A stretch of 64,000 bases of DNA from Bacillota bacterium (GCA_023392615.1 JAEVYT010000021.1:62001-126000); one strand, 5' to 3'. Positions 16,527 through 24,525 are shown, counted from the first letter of the stretch. Numbers and translations: made by a program. The notes: generated from the sequence alone by a model not told the origin.

Positions 16527-16961
16527 GTGGAAATTAAGAATTCATTAGGGTATATGCTCGGTGCCAGTACCAGACTTATAAAGAGAAGAATGGATAAAAA
16601 CTTAGAGGATTATGGAATAACTACCTCACAGTGGGCAGTATTAAAGCTCTTGGCTGAGCAGGAACAATTAACACAAAAGCAAATAGCGGATGGACTATCC
16701 AGTGATAAGGCTACTGTAGGGGAAATCATTAAATTGCTTAATAAAAAAGGCTATGTTGAAAAGGTTATTAATAGCATAGATAAACGAGCTTTCATTATTA
16801 GATTGACGTCTAAAGCAAAAGTTATTGTGAAAGAGTTAGAAAGCAAAGGTACTTTTGTTAATGAAAAGGCATTAAAAGGATTTAACACTGAAGAGACGGA
16901 GCAGTTAAGGAATATGTTAAATAGGATTATAGCTAACATGAGTGGGGAGGTAATAAATTGA
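16527..16961 (+). CDS. MarR-family transcriptional regulator
   Basis: A 144-residue MarR protein with the winged helix at about residues 30-100 (TSQWAVLKLLAEQEQLTQKQIADGLSSDKATVGEIIKLLNKKGYV, then the wing DKRAFIIRLT) and dimerisation helices at both ends. It uses a GTG start after AAGGAG. The stop codon overlaps the TTG start of a small membrane protein (TTGA), so the pair form a coupled operon. It is probably a repressor of its own operon through the dyad at 16473-16492. Confidence 0.86.
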   Translation: MEIKNSLGYMLGASTRLIKRRMDKNLEDYGITTSQWAVLKLLAEQEQLTQKQIADGLSSDKATVGEIIKLLNKKGYVEKVINSIDKRAFIIRLTSKAKVIVKELESKGTFVNEKALKGFNTEETEQLRNMLNRIIANMSGEVIN

Positions 16962-17332
16962 GTTGGGGACAAGAAATATTAAGAGCATTCTTCCTTGCCT
17001 TCGGAATGATGCATATACTAACAAATGGTTCGTATTTATTACGAGAGGGTGGGCTTGAAACTGCTCGAAAGCAGCATGGCGAATTACCCAAGAACTTAGA
17101 CAATAGGAAAATTAAAATAAAAGTAATGGCGATGCTTATCACAGGAATTTTATTTTTTGGGAGTGCATTGATTAGTTATTTGTTTCATGATTATATGAGA
17201 AATCTATTTGTTATAAGCGCTAGTTTATTTGCTGTATACGCTATCATAGAAGCTCTTTATTATAAGTATTGGAAGACGTATGGATTTGCGTTTGTTTCGG
17301 TAGTTTTATTAATTGCATGTATCATGGTATAG
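16958..17332 (+). CDS. Small membrane protein coupled to MarR regulator
   Basis: A 124-residue protein with a first helix at about 5-25 and three more at about 50-68, 76-95 and 103-122. A charged loop (REGGLETARKQHGELPKNLDNRK) separates the first helix from the rest. It starts at TTG 16958, overlapping the MarR stop, after GGGGAGG. I do not recognise the family. As the only other gene of the operon it is likely the effector or target of the MarR regulator. Confidence 0.68.
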   Translation: MSWGQEILRAFFLAFGMMHILTNGSYLLREGGLETARKQHGELPKNLDNRKIKIKVMAMLITGILFFGSALISYLFHDYMRNLFVISASLFAVYAIIEALYYKYWKTYGFAFVSVVLLIACIMV

Positions 17333-17390
17333 AGCTTAGATAAGAATTGCAACTTCAGGTGGCACAAGTTATTTAGGCAGCACATGGAGG

Positions 17391-17690
17391 TTGGTGTACT
17401 TCTTATATCACATGCTCGGCTATGCAGATGCTTGCATCCTGCCACTAGATTTTAGCACAACTGTTTCAGAGATTATCACTCAAGTAGCTCATAAATATGC
17501 AGTCATCACAATGGAAGATCCATTTACGGCGCCGTTCACATTGATACCGAATGCGTATAAAACATTAATGCGATATATGGATGTAAATGGACTAAAGAAC
17601 AAGCAAACGAAAGATGTTTTATCGTGTTTTGAAAAAGAGTATGAGAAAGATGGCATCACTTATATGGACATTTTTATATCTATTGACTAG
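17391..17690 (+). pseudogene. Fragment resembling a GyrI-like effector-binding domain
   Basis: A 99-codon frame without a good ribosome site; the frame is open upstream to a stop near 17330. The part PFTAPFTLIPNAYKTLMRYMDVNGLKNK ... CFEKEYEKDGITYMDIFISID resembles the ligand-binding domain found in AraC/BmrR/GyrI-type proteins. The DNA-binding domain and the first half of the effector fold are missing. It overlaps the end of the convergent MarR gene by 11 bases. I infer a decayed regulator fragment; a genuine short protein is less likely. Confidence 0.35.
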
Positions 17691-18240
17691 ATCGTTCACT
17701 GCTTTTATCATTCTTATTTAACAAAACAGTATTACTGAAATCTTTTAATAACTGAATAAGAAATTGCAACTCGGAAGAATCATAATTTATCAAAAATGCA
17801 TTTATCATTAAATTAGCTTCTTCATGCATCGTTTGATGAAGGTAAAAAAGTTCTTTGCCAAGTGGTGTTATAGTAAAAATTGATTCTTTTTTATTATCGG
17901 GCAATGCTTCCTTTATAATAAACTCTTTTGAAAGTAGTTTAGGTATTATTTTTGATACGGTACCTTTTGGAATATTGGTGTCCTTCGATATGGTTATACT
18001 ATTGACGGGCTCGAGCCTTCCGACCGCGTCAAGTACATGCAGCATAATGATTGTCATGTCACTGATTCTTTCTAGCAATACAGGATTGGTACAATGTGAT
18101 AATATCCAGTGCCTTTCATCGTCCATTCCGGATGTATGCATCATAAGCAAATCAGTAAATTGTTTCTTGATCTCGTGAACAAGTTCAAGTTTATCTTTAT
18201 TATTTAAAGTCTTATCGGTTTGATCTAAATTACCTATCAT
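17680..18240 (-). CDS. MarR-family transcriptional regulator
   Basis: A 186-residue regulator with a long helical N terminus and a winged helix at about residues 70-140 (ITISKDTNIPKGTVSKIIPKLLSKEFIIKEALPDNKKESIFTITPLGKELF). It is divergent from a small ferredoxin gene. The shared promoter region holds two copies of a 25-base dyad (18310-18334 and 18357-18381), which are its probable operators. The stimulus may be oxygen, metal or redox stress given the ferredoxin, but this is inference. Confidence 0.82.
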   Translation of the reverse strand: MIGNLDQTDKTLNNKDKLELVHEIKKQFTDLLMMHTSGMDDERHWILSHCTNPVLLERISDMTIIMLHVLDAVGRLEPVNSITISKDTNIPKGTVSKIIPKLLSKEFIIKEALPDNKKESIFTITPLGKELFYLHQTMHEEANLMINAFLINYDSSELQFLIQLLKDFSNTVLLNKNDKSSERSSQ

Positions 18241-18309
18241 ACGAACTCCTCTCTGATATTCAATAAACGTTATCTAAAGTATAACACAGGTTCCGCAATT
18301 TCGTAAATG

Positions 18310-18381
18310 AATATTGTTTCTTCGAAACAATATTGACAATTCCCCAACATGCTGATAATATGGTTTCCAAGAAACAATATT
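18310..18381 (+). promoter_or_regulatory. Promoter with two 25-base MarR-type dyads
   Basis: Operator 1 (18310-18334) is a perfect dyad: AATATTGTTTC, TTC, GAAACAATATT. Operator 2 (18357-18381) is AATATGGTTTC, CAA, GAAACAATATT, with one mismatch. TTGACA (18333-18338), 17 bases and TAATAT (18356-18361) form the forward promoter, so operator 1 touches the -35 and operator 2 covers the -10. Control of the ferredoxin gene and possibly the divergent MarR gene is expected. Confidence 0.8.
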
Positions 18382-18455
18382 GTTTGCTACGATCGGTTTC
18401 ATATAAAATATTAATTGATGAATATCAGATGAGTTCACATTTAAGGAGAAATGGT

Positions 18456-18674
18456 ATGAGTAAATTTTTGATAAATATTGCAAAGAGAATCAAAGGAGAT
18501 TTAAATAACGATTTTAATAAGTGCCTATATTGTGGTAAATGTCAAAGTTGCAGAGCGAAAGCAATTACAGTCGATCACAAAGCAAAAGTTTGGAACTGGG
18601 TTGATGAGAAATGTGTAAGATGCGGACACTGCATGGTTGAATGTTCGGCAAAAAGTTTAAGTTTTAAAAAATAA
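18456..18674 (+). CDS. Small ferredoxin-type 4Fe-4S protein
   Basis: A 72-residue protein starting at ATG 18456 after AAGGAG. Two cysteine sets are visible: CLYCGKCQSCRAKAI and CVRCGHCMVECSAKSLS. The second is a standard CxxCxxCxxxC set for a 4Fe-4S cluster. The first, CxxCxxCxxC, has two residues rather than three before its last cysteine, so one cluster may be atypical. The basic N terminus (KFLINIAKRIKGDL) could contact a partner. It is probably an electron carrier controlled by the divergent MarR protein. Confidence 0.78.
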   Translation: MSKFLINIAKRIKGDLNNDFNKCLYCGKCQSCRAKAITVDHKAKVWNWVDEKCVRCGHCMVECSAKSLSFKK

Positions 18675-18782
18675 TCCTGAAGTAGTGAAAAATCCACCTC
18701 GTCCATCAATATTACTTTGAATTTTTATTAAAATAGTATATGATGGAAAAGAGTTATTTTTCAAACTGCAAGGAGGAACATC

Positions 18783-19325
18783 ATGAAACTATTTTTTATA
18801 TCTGACATACATGGATCATTACATTATCTAAATAAGGCACTTGAACAATATGAGAAAGAAGCGGCAGATTATATCATTATTCTAGGTGATGAACTTTATC
18901 ACGGTGCAAGGAATCCACTGCCGGAAGGATACAATCCCAAAGAAGTAGCTGTATTATTAAATTCTTATGCGGATAAAATTATAGCGGTAAGGGGGAATTG
19001 TGACTCAGAAGTAGACCAGATGGTTCTGGAGTTCCCGGTTATGTCCGATTATTCAACTATTTTATATGAAGGTAGAAGAATATTCTTAAGTCACGGACAC
19101 ATATACGGACCGGATCATCTTCCTATACTTAGCAGTGGTGATTTTTTTGTATACGGACATACTCATATACCGGTAGCGGAGAAAAAAGGAGATATCTATG
19201 TAATTAATCCCGGATCTATCTCCATGCCAAAAGAGAATAATCCGAATACCTATGGTATTTTGGAAGGACAAGCTTTCCAGATTAAGACACTAGACGGCAA
19301 TGTGTTTAAGGAAATAGTATTTTAG
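18783..19325 (+). CDS. yfcE: YfcE-type metallophosphodiesterase
   Basis: A 180-residue calcineurin-like phosphoesterase with the full metal-binding set in order: DIHG at 8-11, GDE near 35, GNCD near 76, SHGH near 102 and GHTH near 121. Members of the YfcE/MJ0936 group hydrolyse phosphodiesters in vitro with Mn; the cellular substrate is not settled. The ATG follows GGAGG. It is a single gene, followed by a GC-rich dyad at 19371-19393. Confidence 0.85.
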   Translation: MKLFFISDIHGSLHYLNKALEQYEKEAADYIIILGDELYHGARNPLPEGYNPKEVAVLLNSYADKIIAVRGNCDSEVDQMVLEFPVMSDYSTILYEGRRIFLSHGHIYGPDHLPILSSGDFFVYGHTHIPVAEKKGDIYVINPGSISMPKENNPNTYGILEGQAFQIKTLDGNVFKEIVF

Positions 19326-19370
19326 AAACATAGACAGTATTAATAAGATGATTGGATAAGAACAAATTTG

Positions 19371-19393
19371 AGGAGGGATTTTATATCCCTCCT
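19371..19393. terminator. GC-rich dyad between convergent genes
   Basis: AGGAGGGAT / ATCCCTCCT perfect dyad between the convergent yfcE and split-barrel genes. It lacks a clear T-run on either strand, so termination is plausible but weakly supported. Confidence 0.45.
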
Positions 19394-19442
19394 ATCTCTC
19401 GCAATTTTATAACAAGTATGGGTAACTACACTAGTTTATCAC

Positions 19443-19868
19443 TTAAATTGAGCCAACATCAAAGATTTCTTTTAAACCACAGAAAAAGTAGTTACCTTTT
19501 TCAGCGGTAAATCGCAACATACAATAATCAGGGTCGGTTGGACCTAATGGATAATATTCTTCATCGCCATCTTTCCAAAATAATTGTTTCGTATCGTTGT
19601 CTGTAAATACTTGAATAATGCCAATAAGCATTAATCCACGGACGTCTGCATCATTGTAGAAATAAATTGATGACTTAGGATTTTTCAGCCATTGTTGTGT
19701 ACGTATTGCTGATACATTTGTTGAAAACCAAAATGTTTTAATTCCATCATTTTTAATAGTATACATTTTTTTTGAATTTGGATATCCATCTTCGTCCAAA
19801 GAACAAACGATGGCATTCTTGCTATCTACTATTAATTTTTCAATGTCTTTTTTAACACGTGCATCCAT
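19443..19868 (-). CDS. Pyridoxamine 5'-phosphate oxidase-fold protein
   Basis: A 141-residue split-barrel flavin-binding protein. Visible elements are IVCSLDEDGYPNSKKMYTI, the FWFSTNVSAIRTQQWLKNPKSSIYFY segment that binds flavin phosphate, and a C-terminal EKGNYFFCGLKEIFDV. Family members bind FMN, F420 or heme and act in general stress or as oxidoreductases. Sequence alone does not tell which. Its promoter should lie within 19880-19950. Single gene. Confidence 0.78.
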   Translation of the reverse strand: MDARVKKDIEKLIVDSKNAIVCSLDEDGYPNSKKMYTIKNDGIKTFWFSTNVSAIRTQQWLKNPKSSIYFYNDADVRGLMLIGIIQVFTDNDTKQLFWKDGDEEYYPLGPTDPDYCMLRFTAEKGNYFFCGLKEIFDVGSI

Positions 19869-20067
19869 TATTTTTAATCCTTTCGCATAATAAAATTTTA
19901 TACAACTATAATTGCAAACTAATATATGGTAATATAATAATATATTTGCTAATAAATTTATAGCAGAAAAGAGTCGAATACATGTTGATATTTCTTGTAA
20001 GCAAAGTAATTACTTGGGTTCCGATCATCATCTGATTTCACCACTATATAAGATTATGAAATAAGAC

Positions 20068-20096
20068 TTGATTTTTCTGTAAATTCGTATTAGGAT
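20068..20096 (+). promoter_or_regulatory. Promoter of the glyS T-box transcript
   Basis: TTGATT (20068-20073), a 17-base spacer and TAGGAT (20091-20096), just upstream of the T-box leader. Confidence 0.6.
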
Positions 20097-20103
20097 AATA
20101 TAA

Positions 20104-20382
20104 ATATTTTAAATGCAATGAAAAGAAATAGTACATGTGATTTTGAATTCAGAGAGGGAATGGTTGGTGCGAATTCCTATGAGAATAACATGGAAGGCGT
20201 CTTGGAGCAGCGGAGTGAAATGAGTAGCTACCGACGGAGGATTCTACCGTTAACAAGAATTCGATATAAGGTTATACTTATAATCCGTATCGATAAAGAG
20301 CAGATAGATTATCTATCTGAAATTAGGTGGAACCGCGCAAAATGTCGCCCTAAGCATATGTTTTTATGCTTAGGGCTTTTTT
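20104..20382 (+). ncRNA. Glycine T-box leader RNA
   Basis: The conserved T-box sequence AGGTGGAACCGCG is at 20325-20337. It is followed by an intrinsic terminator with a perfect 11-bp stem (20347-20357 and 20366-20376) and six Ts. A GGC triplet at 20196-20198, in a purine-rich stretch of the stem I region, is the likely specifier for tRNA-Gly, though the stem I fold was not computed. Uncharged tRNA-Gly should stabilise the antiterminator and raise glyS expression. A long reading frame crosses this region but the RNA explains it better. Confidence 0.92.
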
Positions 20383-20488
20383 ATTTTCCTACGGCAGATC
20401 GCCCCCGGCAATAGAATCTACTAAGACACACTCTATGTTCTTGTTCAGGATTGCATTTACAATATTAATAAATATAAGAGGTGATAGC

Positions 20489-21865
20489 ATGGCAATGAGA
20501 AATTTTGAGATGGATGAGTTAGTAAGGTATTGTAATCAGTACGGATTTATATTTCAGGGAAGTGAGATATACGGAGGTCTAGCGAATACTTGGGATTATG
20601 GACCATTGGGAACGAGACTTAAAAACAATATAAAGGATGCTTGGAGATATTATTTTATTCAATTAAGGGATAATAGCTTTGAGCTGGACTCCGATATTTT
20701 GATGAATCCAACTGTTTGGGATGCGAGCGGTCATCTAGCTGGGTTTACCGATCCCTTATTAGATTGCAAAGAATGCAACACAAGACATAGAGCGGATAAT
20801 TTGATTAACGATTATAACAATGATGCAAATGTAGATTCTATGACGCAAGAAGAGATGGTTGAATATATTCGTGAGCACCAGATTCCATGTCCAAAGTGTG
20901 GAAAGGCAAACTATACAGATATCAGACAGTTTAATTTAATGTTTGCAACACAGAGGGGTGTTACTCAGGATAGCTCAAATACAATTTACCTTAGACCGGA
21001 GAATGCACAAGGCGAGTATGTAAACTACTTGAATGTAATCCGTTCAATGCGTGCCAAGTTACCTTTTGGAATCGGACAGATAGGAAAAGCCTTTCGAAAT
21101 GAAATCACACCCGGTAATTTTACATTTCGAACTATAGAATTTGAACAGATGGAATATCAGACTTTTTGTAAGAGTGGTACGGATAGTGAAACTTATATGT
21201 ATTATAAAAACTATGGAATGAAGTTTTTTGAGTATTTAGGACTTTCACTAGATAAGCTTAGATTCCACGATCATGATAAATTGGCTCATTATGCAAAGGA
21301 AGCATGTGATATCGAGTATTTGTTTCCGTTTGGATGGGGAGAAATTAATGGTACTCACAATAGAACTGACTTTGATTTAAAAAGACATCAGCAGTATTCA
21401 GGAAAGTCAATGGAGTATTTTGATGAAGTTGCCAGTGAAAAATATATTCCATATATTATAGAATCAACTTATGGATTAGATCGAATATTTTTAGCGATAT
21501 TATTTGAAAACCTCCATCATGAGGAGATCGGAGATAACGATACGCGAATTGTATTAAATATTAAGCCCAGTCTTGCTCCTATAAAAGCCAATATACTGCC
21601 ATTAATTAAAAAGAAGCATTCAGATCAAGCTAAGGAATTATATCTAAAGTTGAAAAAAAGCATAATGATTAACTATGATGAAGCAGGAAGTATTGGAAAA
21701 CGATATCGGCGTGGTGACGCGATAGGTATCCCATTTGCAATCACGATTGATGATAATACTTTGGATAAAGGGATTGTCACAGTACGTGATAGAGATACGA
21801 TGAAACAGACAGAAATTGCAATTGAGGATTTGGCGTATTTTCTTCAAGTTTCCTTGAACGAATAG
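20489..21865 (+). CDS. glyS: Glycyl-tRNA synthetase (class II, dimeric type)
   Basis: A 458-residue GlyRS of the alpha2 type. The N-terminal signature is FIFQGSEIYGGLANTWDYGPLGTRLKNNIKDAW. Motif 2 is at RPENAQGEYVNYLNVIRS ... GQIGKAFRNEITPGNFTFRTIEFEQME, and motif 3 at YIIESTYGLDRIFLAILFE. The C terminus is the anticodon-binding domain (LNIKPSLAPIKANILPL). It charges tRNA-Gly in the cytosol. ATG 20489 follows AGAGGTG; longer in-frame starts would lie in the T-box terminator. Regulated by the T-box upstream. Confidence 0.95.
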   Translation: MAMRNFEMDELVRYCNQYGFIFQGSEIYGGLANTWDYGPLGTRLKNNIKDAWRYYFIQLRDNSFELDSDILMNPTVWDASGHLAGFTDPLLDCKECNTRHRADNLINDYNNDANVDSMTQEEMVEYIREHQIPCPKCGKANYTDIRQFNLMFATQRGVTQDSSNTIYLRPENAQGEYVNYLNVIRSMRAKLPFGIGQIGKAFRNEITPGNFTFRTIEFEQMEYQTFCKSGTDSETYMYYKNYGMKFFEYLGLSLDKLRFHDHDKLAHYAKEACDIEYLFPFGWGEINGTHNRTDFDLKRHQQYSGKSMEYFDEVASEKYIPYIIESTYGLDRIFLAILFENLHHEEIGDNDTRIVLNIKPSLAPIKANILPLIKKKHSDQAKELYLKLKKSIMINYDEAGSIGKRYRRGDAIGIPFAITIDDNTLDKGIVTVRDRDTMKQTEIAIEDLAYFLQVSLNE

Positions 21866-21904
21866 CTTAGCCTGTATATATGATAATATAAGTTAGTATT
21901 ATGA

Positions 21905-21972
21905 TTGAATATTGTTACTGTTCACACCTCGACTAAAATTTTGGCAGGAGTGTGAACAGTAATTGAATATTC
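21905..21972 (+). terminator. Long imperfect hairpin after glyS
   Basis: Arms TTACTGTTCACAC and GTGTGAACAGTAA, extended outward by GAATATT / AATATTC, enclose a loop of about 20 bases. There is no T-run. The segment TTCACACCTCGA is shared with the hairpin pair at 13737-13802. It probably ends glyS transcription but may also be a dispersed hairpin element. Confidence 0.55.
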
Positions 21973-22002
21973 TCTTTAAATGAAATATTTTTACATTTTC
22001 TC

Positions 22003-22031
22003 TTGATATTGCATCAGTTATGTGATATATT
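22003..22031 (+). promoter_or_regulatory. Promoter of the AspRS leader transcript
   Basis: TTGATA (22003-22008), 17-base spacer, TATATT (22026-22031). Transcription would start near 22038, about 23 bases before the leader ORF. Confidence 0.65.
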
Positions 22032-22060
22032 TCATCCAATAATATAGGGAGGTAGCTGTA

Positions 22061-22111
22061 ATGAATCAGAATCAACAAGTTAATTTGTTGAATAGGGACG
22101 ACGATTTATAG
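22061..22111 (+). CDS. Putative Asn/Gln-rich leader peptide
   Basis: A 16-codon ORF, MNQNQQVNLLNRDDDL, begins 8 bases after a strong GGGAGG. Ten of 16 residues are Asn, Gln or Asp, with Asn at 2, 4, 8 and 11 and Gln at 3, 5 and 6. Its TAG stop overlaps the first arm of a chain of alternative hairpins ending in an intrinsic terminator, and the gene downstream is an AspRS-type enzyme. This matches a ribosome-stalling leader peptide that senses charged tRNA-Asn and tRNA-Gln. Regulation is inferred; the ORF and signals are read directly. Confidence 0.72.
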   Translation: MNQNQQVNLLNRDDDL

Positions 22112-22223
22112 CGCTTGTAACTGTGATGAATCATAGGTGCAAGCGCTTAAAGTGTTGTGCCTATGTGGATAATCTATAGTAGGAGCCACATTGGTAATTT
22201 ATTTTACTAGTGCGGCTCTTTTT
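22110..22223 (+). promoter_or_regulatory. Transcription attenuator with mutually exclusive hairpins
   Basis: Segment 1 (22110-22117, AGCGCTTG) pairs with 22140-22147. Segment 2 (22132-22141, CATAGGTGCA) pairs instead with 22156-22165. Segment 3 (22158-22168) pairs with 22186-22196 in ten of eleven positions, the antiterminator. Segment 4 (22183-22197) pairs with 22204-22218 to form a terminator followed by five Ts. Early stalling of a ribosome leaves 1:2 and 3:4, giving read-through. Reaching the stop codon covers segment 1, allowing 2:3 and the terminator. Confidence 0.7.
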
Positions 22224-22382
22224 ATATCTAAAAACAGGAGTTTATTGATAAAAGGCGGGTCTGCATAATTGAAAGCACATCAGCTTTGATAGAGAGAAAG
22301 GTTGTGATCGTATGGGATATATAGATTATGTCCTTATGGATTTAAGATTTGTATAAAAATTATAATCCAGGAGGAATGAAAG

Positions 22383-23708
22383 ATGATAAGAAGCATTGTT
22401 GGAAATATAGAAGCGGTGGTAGAAGCCGAAGAGTTACAATATCACATTGGTGAAAAGGTTAAATTACATGGCAGTATCTATAAAATCAGGAAAATGAGTG
22501 AGTTTGCATTTGTGTTGTTGCGAACAAAAAGAGCAGTTGTGCAGTGTATATATTCCGGTGAATTTTCAAAGTTCTCATTAGAAGAGTTAGTGGAAGAAAG
22601 CTGTGTGGATGTCACAGCATATGTAAAAGAAGAGCAGCGATCGAAGACCGGGTATGATCTTCAATTACTGGAAGTCACAATCATATCAAAACCGGAGGAG
22701 CAAAGTCCGGTTGTTATCAATAATAAATATGTTGATGCATCAATAGAAACTTTACTTGATTATAGACCCATAACTCTGAGAAATGAAAGGCAGAGAGCTA
22801 TATTTAAGTTACAGGAAGGAATCGTATTTGGTATTCGGGAATTCTTAAAAAAGGAAAGGTTTACAGAAATTAGAACACCCAAGATTGTATATGCCGGTGC
22901 CGAGGGTGGGGCTAATATTTTTCAATTAAAGTATTTTGAGAAGGAAGCTTATTTAGCACAAAGTCCACAGTTCTATAAGCAGATGATGGTTGGTGTGTAT
23001 GAAAGAGTGTATGAAATTGCACCCGTTTTCAGAGCGGAAAAGCATGATACTTCACGACATCTGAATGAATACACAAGTGTAGATTTTGAGATGGGTTATA
23101 TTCGTGGGTTCGAAGATATCATGCAGATGGAAACTAAGATGCTGCAATATGTCGTTAAGTATATCAATCATAATTACAGTGAGGAAGTTCGATTACTAAA
23201 GGTGAATGTACCAACGATCAATGAGATTCCCATGGTGAAGTTTAGCGAGGGAAAGGAAATGGTTGCGAGGAGGTATAAACGACAAATTATAAATGAAACG
23301 GATTTGGAGCCGGAAGAAGAAAAATTACTTTGCAAGTTAATTAAAGAAGAGACTGGAAGTGAGTTTGTTTTTGTCACACATTATCCTAGTAAAAAACGTC
23401 CGTTTTATGCTAAGGACAATATGGAAAACCGTGAAGAAACCTTAAGCTTTGATCTATTATTTCGAGGGGTTGAAGTAACAACAGGAGGGCAAAGAATTCA
23501 TTCCTATATAGAGCAAATAGAAAAGATGGAAAACAGAGGGATGGATATCAGTCAGTTTGAAAGCTATCTAATGATGCATAAGTATGGAATGCCACCTCAC
23601 GGAGGATTGGGCTTAGGGTTAGAACGCTTCACGGCGAAGTTACTGGAGCAAGATAATGTAAGATTATCGACTCTATTTCCAAGAGACTTAAACCGGTTAA
23701 CTCCGTAG
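22383..23708 (+). CDS. aspS: Archaeal-type aspartyl-tRNA synthetase (AspRS2, probably non-discriminating)
   Basis: A 441-residue class IIb synthetase. Residues 20-105 are the OB-fold anticodon-binding domain. The catalytic domain follows, with RPITLRNERQRAIFKLQEGI, TPKIVYAGAEGGANIF, motif 2 VFRAEKHDTSRHLNEYTSVDFEM and motif 3 GGLGLGLERFTAKLL. Length and the EGGANIF block fit the archaeal/eukaryal AspRS group, not the long bacterial AspRS with a GAD insert. In Clostridia such second AspRS enzymes make Asp-tRNA-Asn for GatCAB. AsnRS is the alternative. The ATG follows AGGAGG. An Asn/Gln-rich leader attenuator precedes it. Confidence 0.82.
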   Translation: MIRSIVGNIEAVVEAEELQYHIGEKVKLHGSIYKIRKMSEFAFVLLRTKRAVVQCIYSGEFSKFSLEELVEESCVDVTAYVKEEQRSKTGYDLQLLEVTIISKPEEQSPVVINNKYVDASIETLLDYRPITLRNERQRAIFKLQEGIVFGIREFLKKERFTEIRTPKIVYAGAEGGANIFQLKYFEKEAYLAQSPQFYKQMMVGVYERVYEIAPVFRAEKHDTSRHLNEYTSVDFEMGYIRGFEDIMQMETKMLQYVVKYINHNYSEEVRLLKVNVPTINEIPMVKFSEGKEMVARRYKRQIINETDLEPEEEKLLCKLIKEETGSEFVFVTHYPSKKRPFYAKDNMENREETLSFDLLFRGVEVTTGGQRIHSYIEQIEKMENRGMDISQFESYLMMHKYGMPPHGGLGLGLERFTAKLLEQDNVRLSTLFPRDLNRLTP

Positions 23709-23784
23709 TACGTGAAGTGAGCAAAAAAAGTCGAGTCAATATTTCCTTGTATAATTACAATGGATTTACAAAGGAGGATCGATT

Positions 23785-24525
23785 ATGCAGGAAATATTAA
23801 ATGTGGTAGGGCTATCAAAGTCTTATCGCGGAAAACAGGCTCTAAATAACTTGTGTTTTACAGTAAAAAAGGGCGAGGTATTTGGAATACTGGGAGCAAA
23901 TGGGGCCGGAAAGAGTACAGCGATTGATTGTATTCTTGGTACAAGGAAGAAGGATAACGGGACAGCCACAATCCTAGGTATGAGACCTGATAGAAACAGA
24001 AAATCACTATTTCAAAAGGTGGGGGTACAGTTTCAGGATTCGAACTATCAAAGAGAAATCAGAGTTGATGAGTTGTGTCTTGAAACCTCAGTTCTATATG
24101 ATGAGGTGGAAGATTGGAAGAAGCTACTTAGGCACTTTGGAATTGCGGATCTAGAAAAAAGGATGGTGAAGGATCTATCAGGTGGTGAGAGACAGAGATT
24201 ATTTGTAATTCTTGCACTTATTCCAAAACCGGATATTGTATTTTTCGATGAGATAACGACGGGGTTGGATGCAAGAGCACGCAGAGATGTATGGAAAATC
24301 TTAAAGAACAGAAAGGAAGCAGGACTTACCATCATTTTGACTTCTCATTTTATGGATGAAGTAGAGGCACTGTGCGATTATATTCTAATCTTAAAAAACG
24401 GAGAAACAGTATTCCGCGGAACGGTTCAGGAAGCATTGATTGAGAGCTCCTACGAAAAGTTTGAAGATGCTTATCTTTATTTCTCTGATGATGAGAAGGA
24501 GGAGTTGTTTGATGAAAGCATTTAA
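23785..24525 (+). CDS. ABC-2 type transporter ATP-binding protein
   Basis: A 246-residue ATPase with Walker A GANGAGKST near residue 38, signature LSGGERQRLF, Walker B DIVFFDEITTGLD and H-loop LTSHFMDE. Sequence resembles the drug-exporter ATPases of the DrrA/CcmA group. The ATG follows AAAGGAGG. Its last 14 bases overlap the start of the permease gene. With the permease and an AraC/GyrI regulator it forms a three-gene self-regulated export operon, probably for a toxic compound. Confidence 0.88.
   Translation: MQEILNVVGLSKSYRGKQALNNLCFTVKKGEVFGILGANGAGKSTAIDCILGTRKKDNGTATILGMRPDRNRKSLFQKVGVQFQDSNYQREIRVDELCLETSVLYDEVEDWKKLLRHFGIADLEKRMVKDLSGGERQRLFVILALIPKPDIVFFDEITTGLDARARRDVWKILKNRKEAGLTIILTSHFMDEVEALCDYILILKNGETVFRGTVQEALIESSYEKFEDAYLYFSDDEKEELFDESI

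Noticed and set aside
20118..20414. A 98-codon open frame in front of glyS
   Set aside because: It runs straight through the T-box specifier region, the T-box core and the terminator; the RNA element explains the conservation and there is no good ribosome site.
22110..22223. T-box riboswitch for the AspRS gene
   Set aside because: No GGTGGAACC-type T-box core is present; the region instead has a translated Asn/Gln-rich ORF and alternating hairpins.
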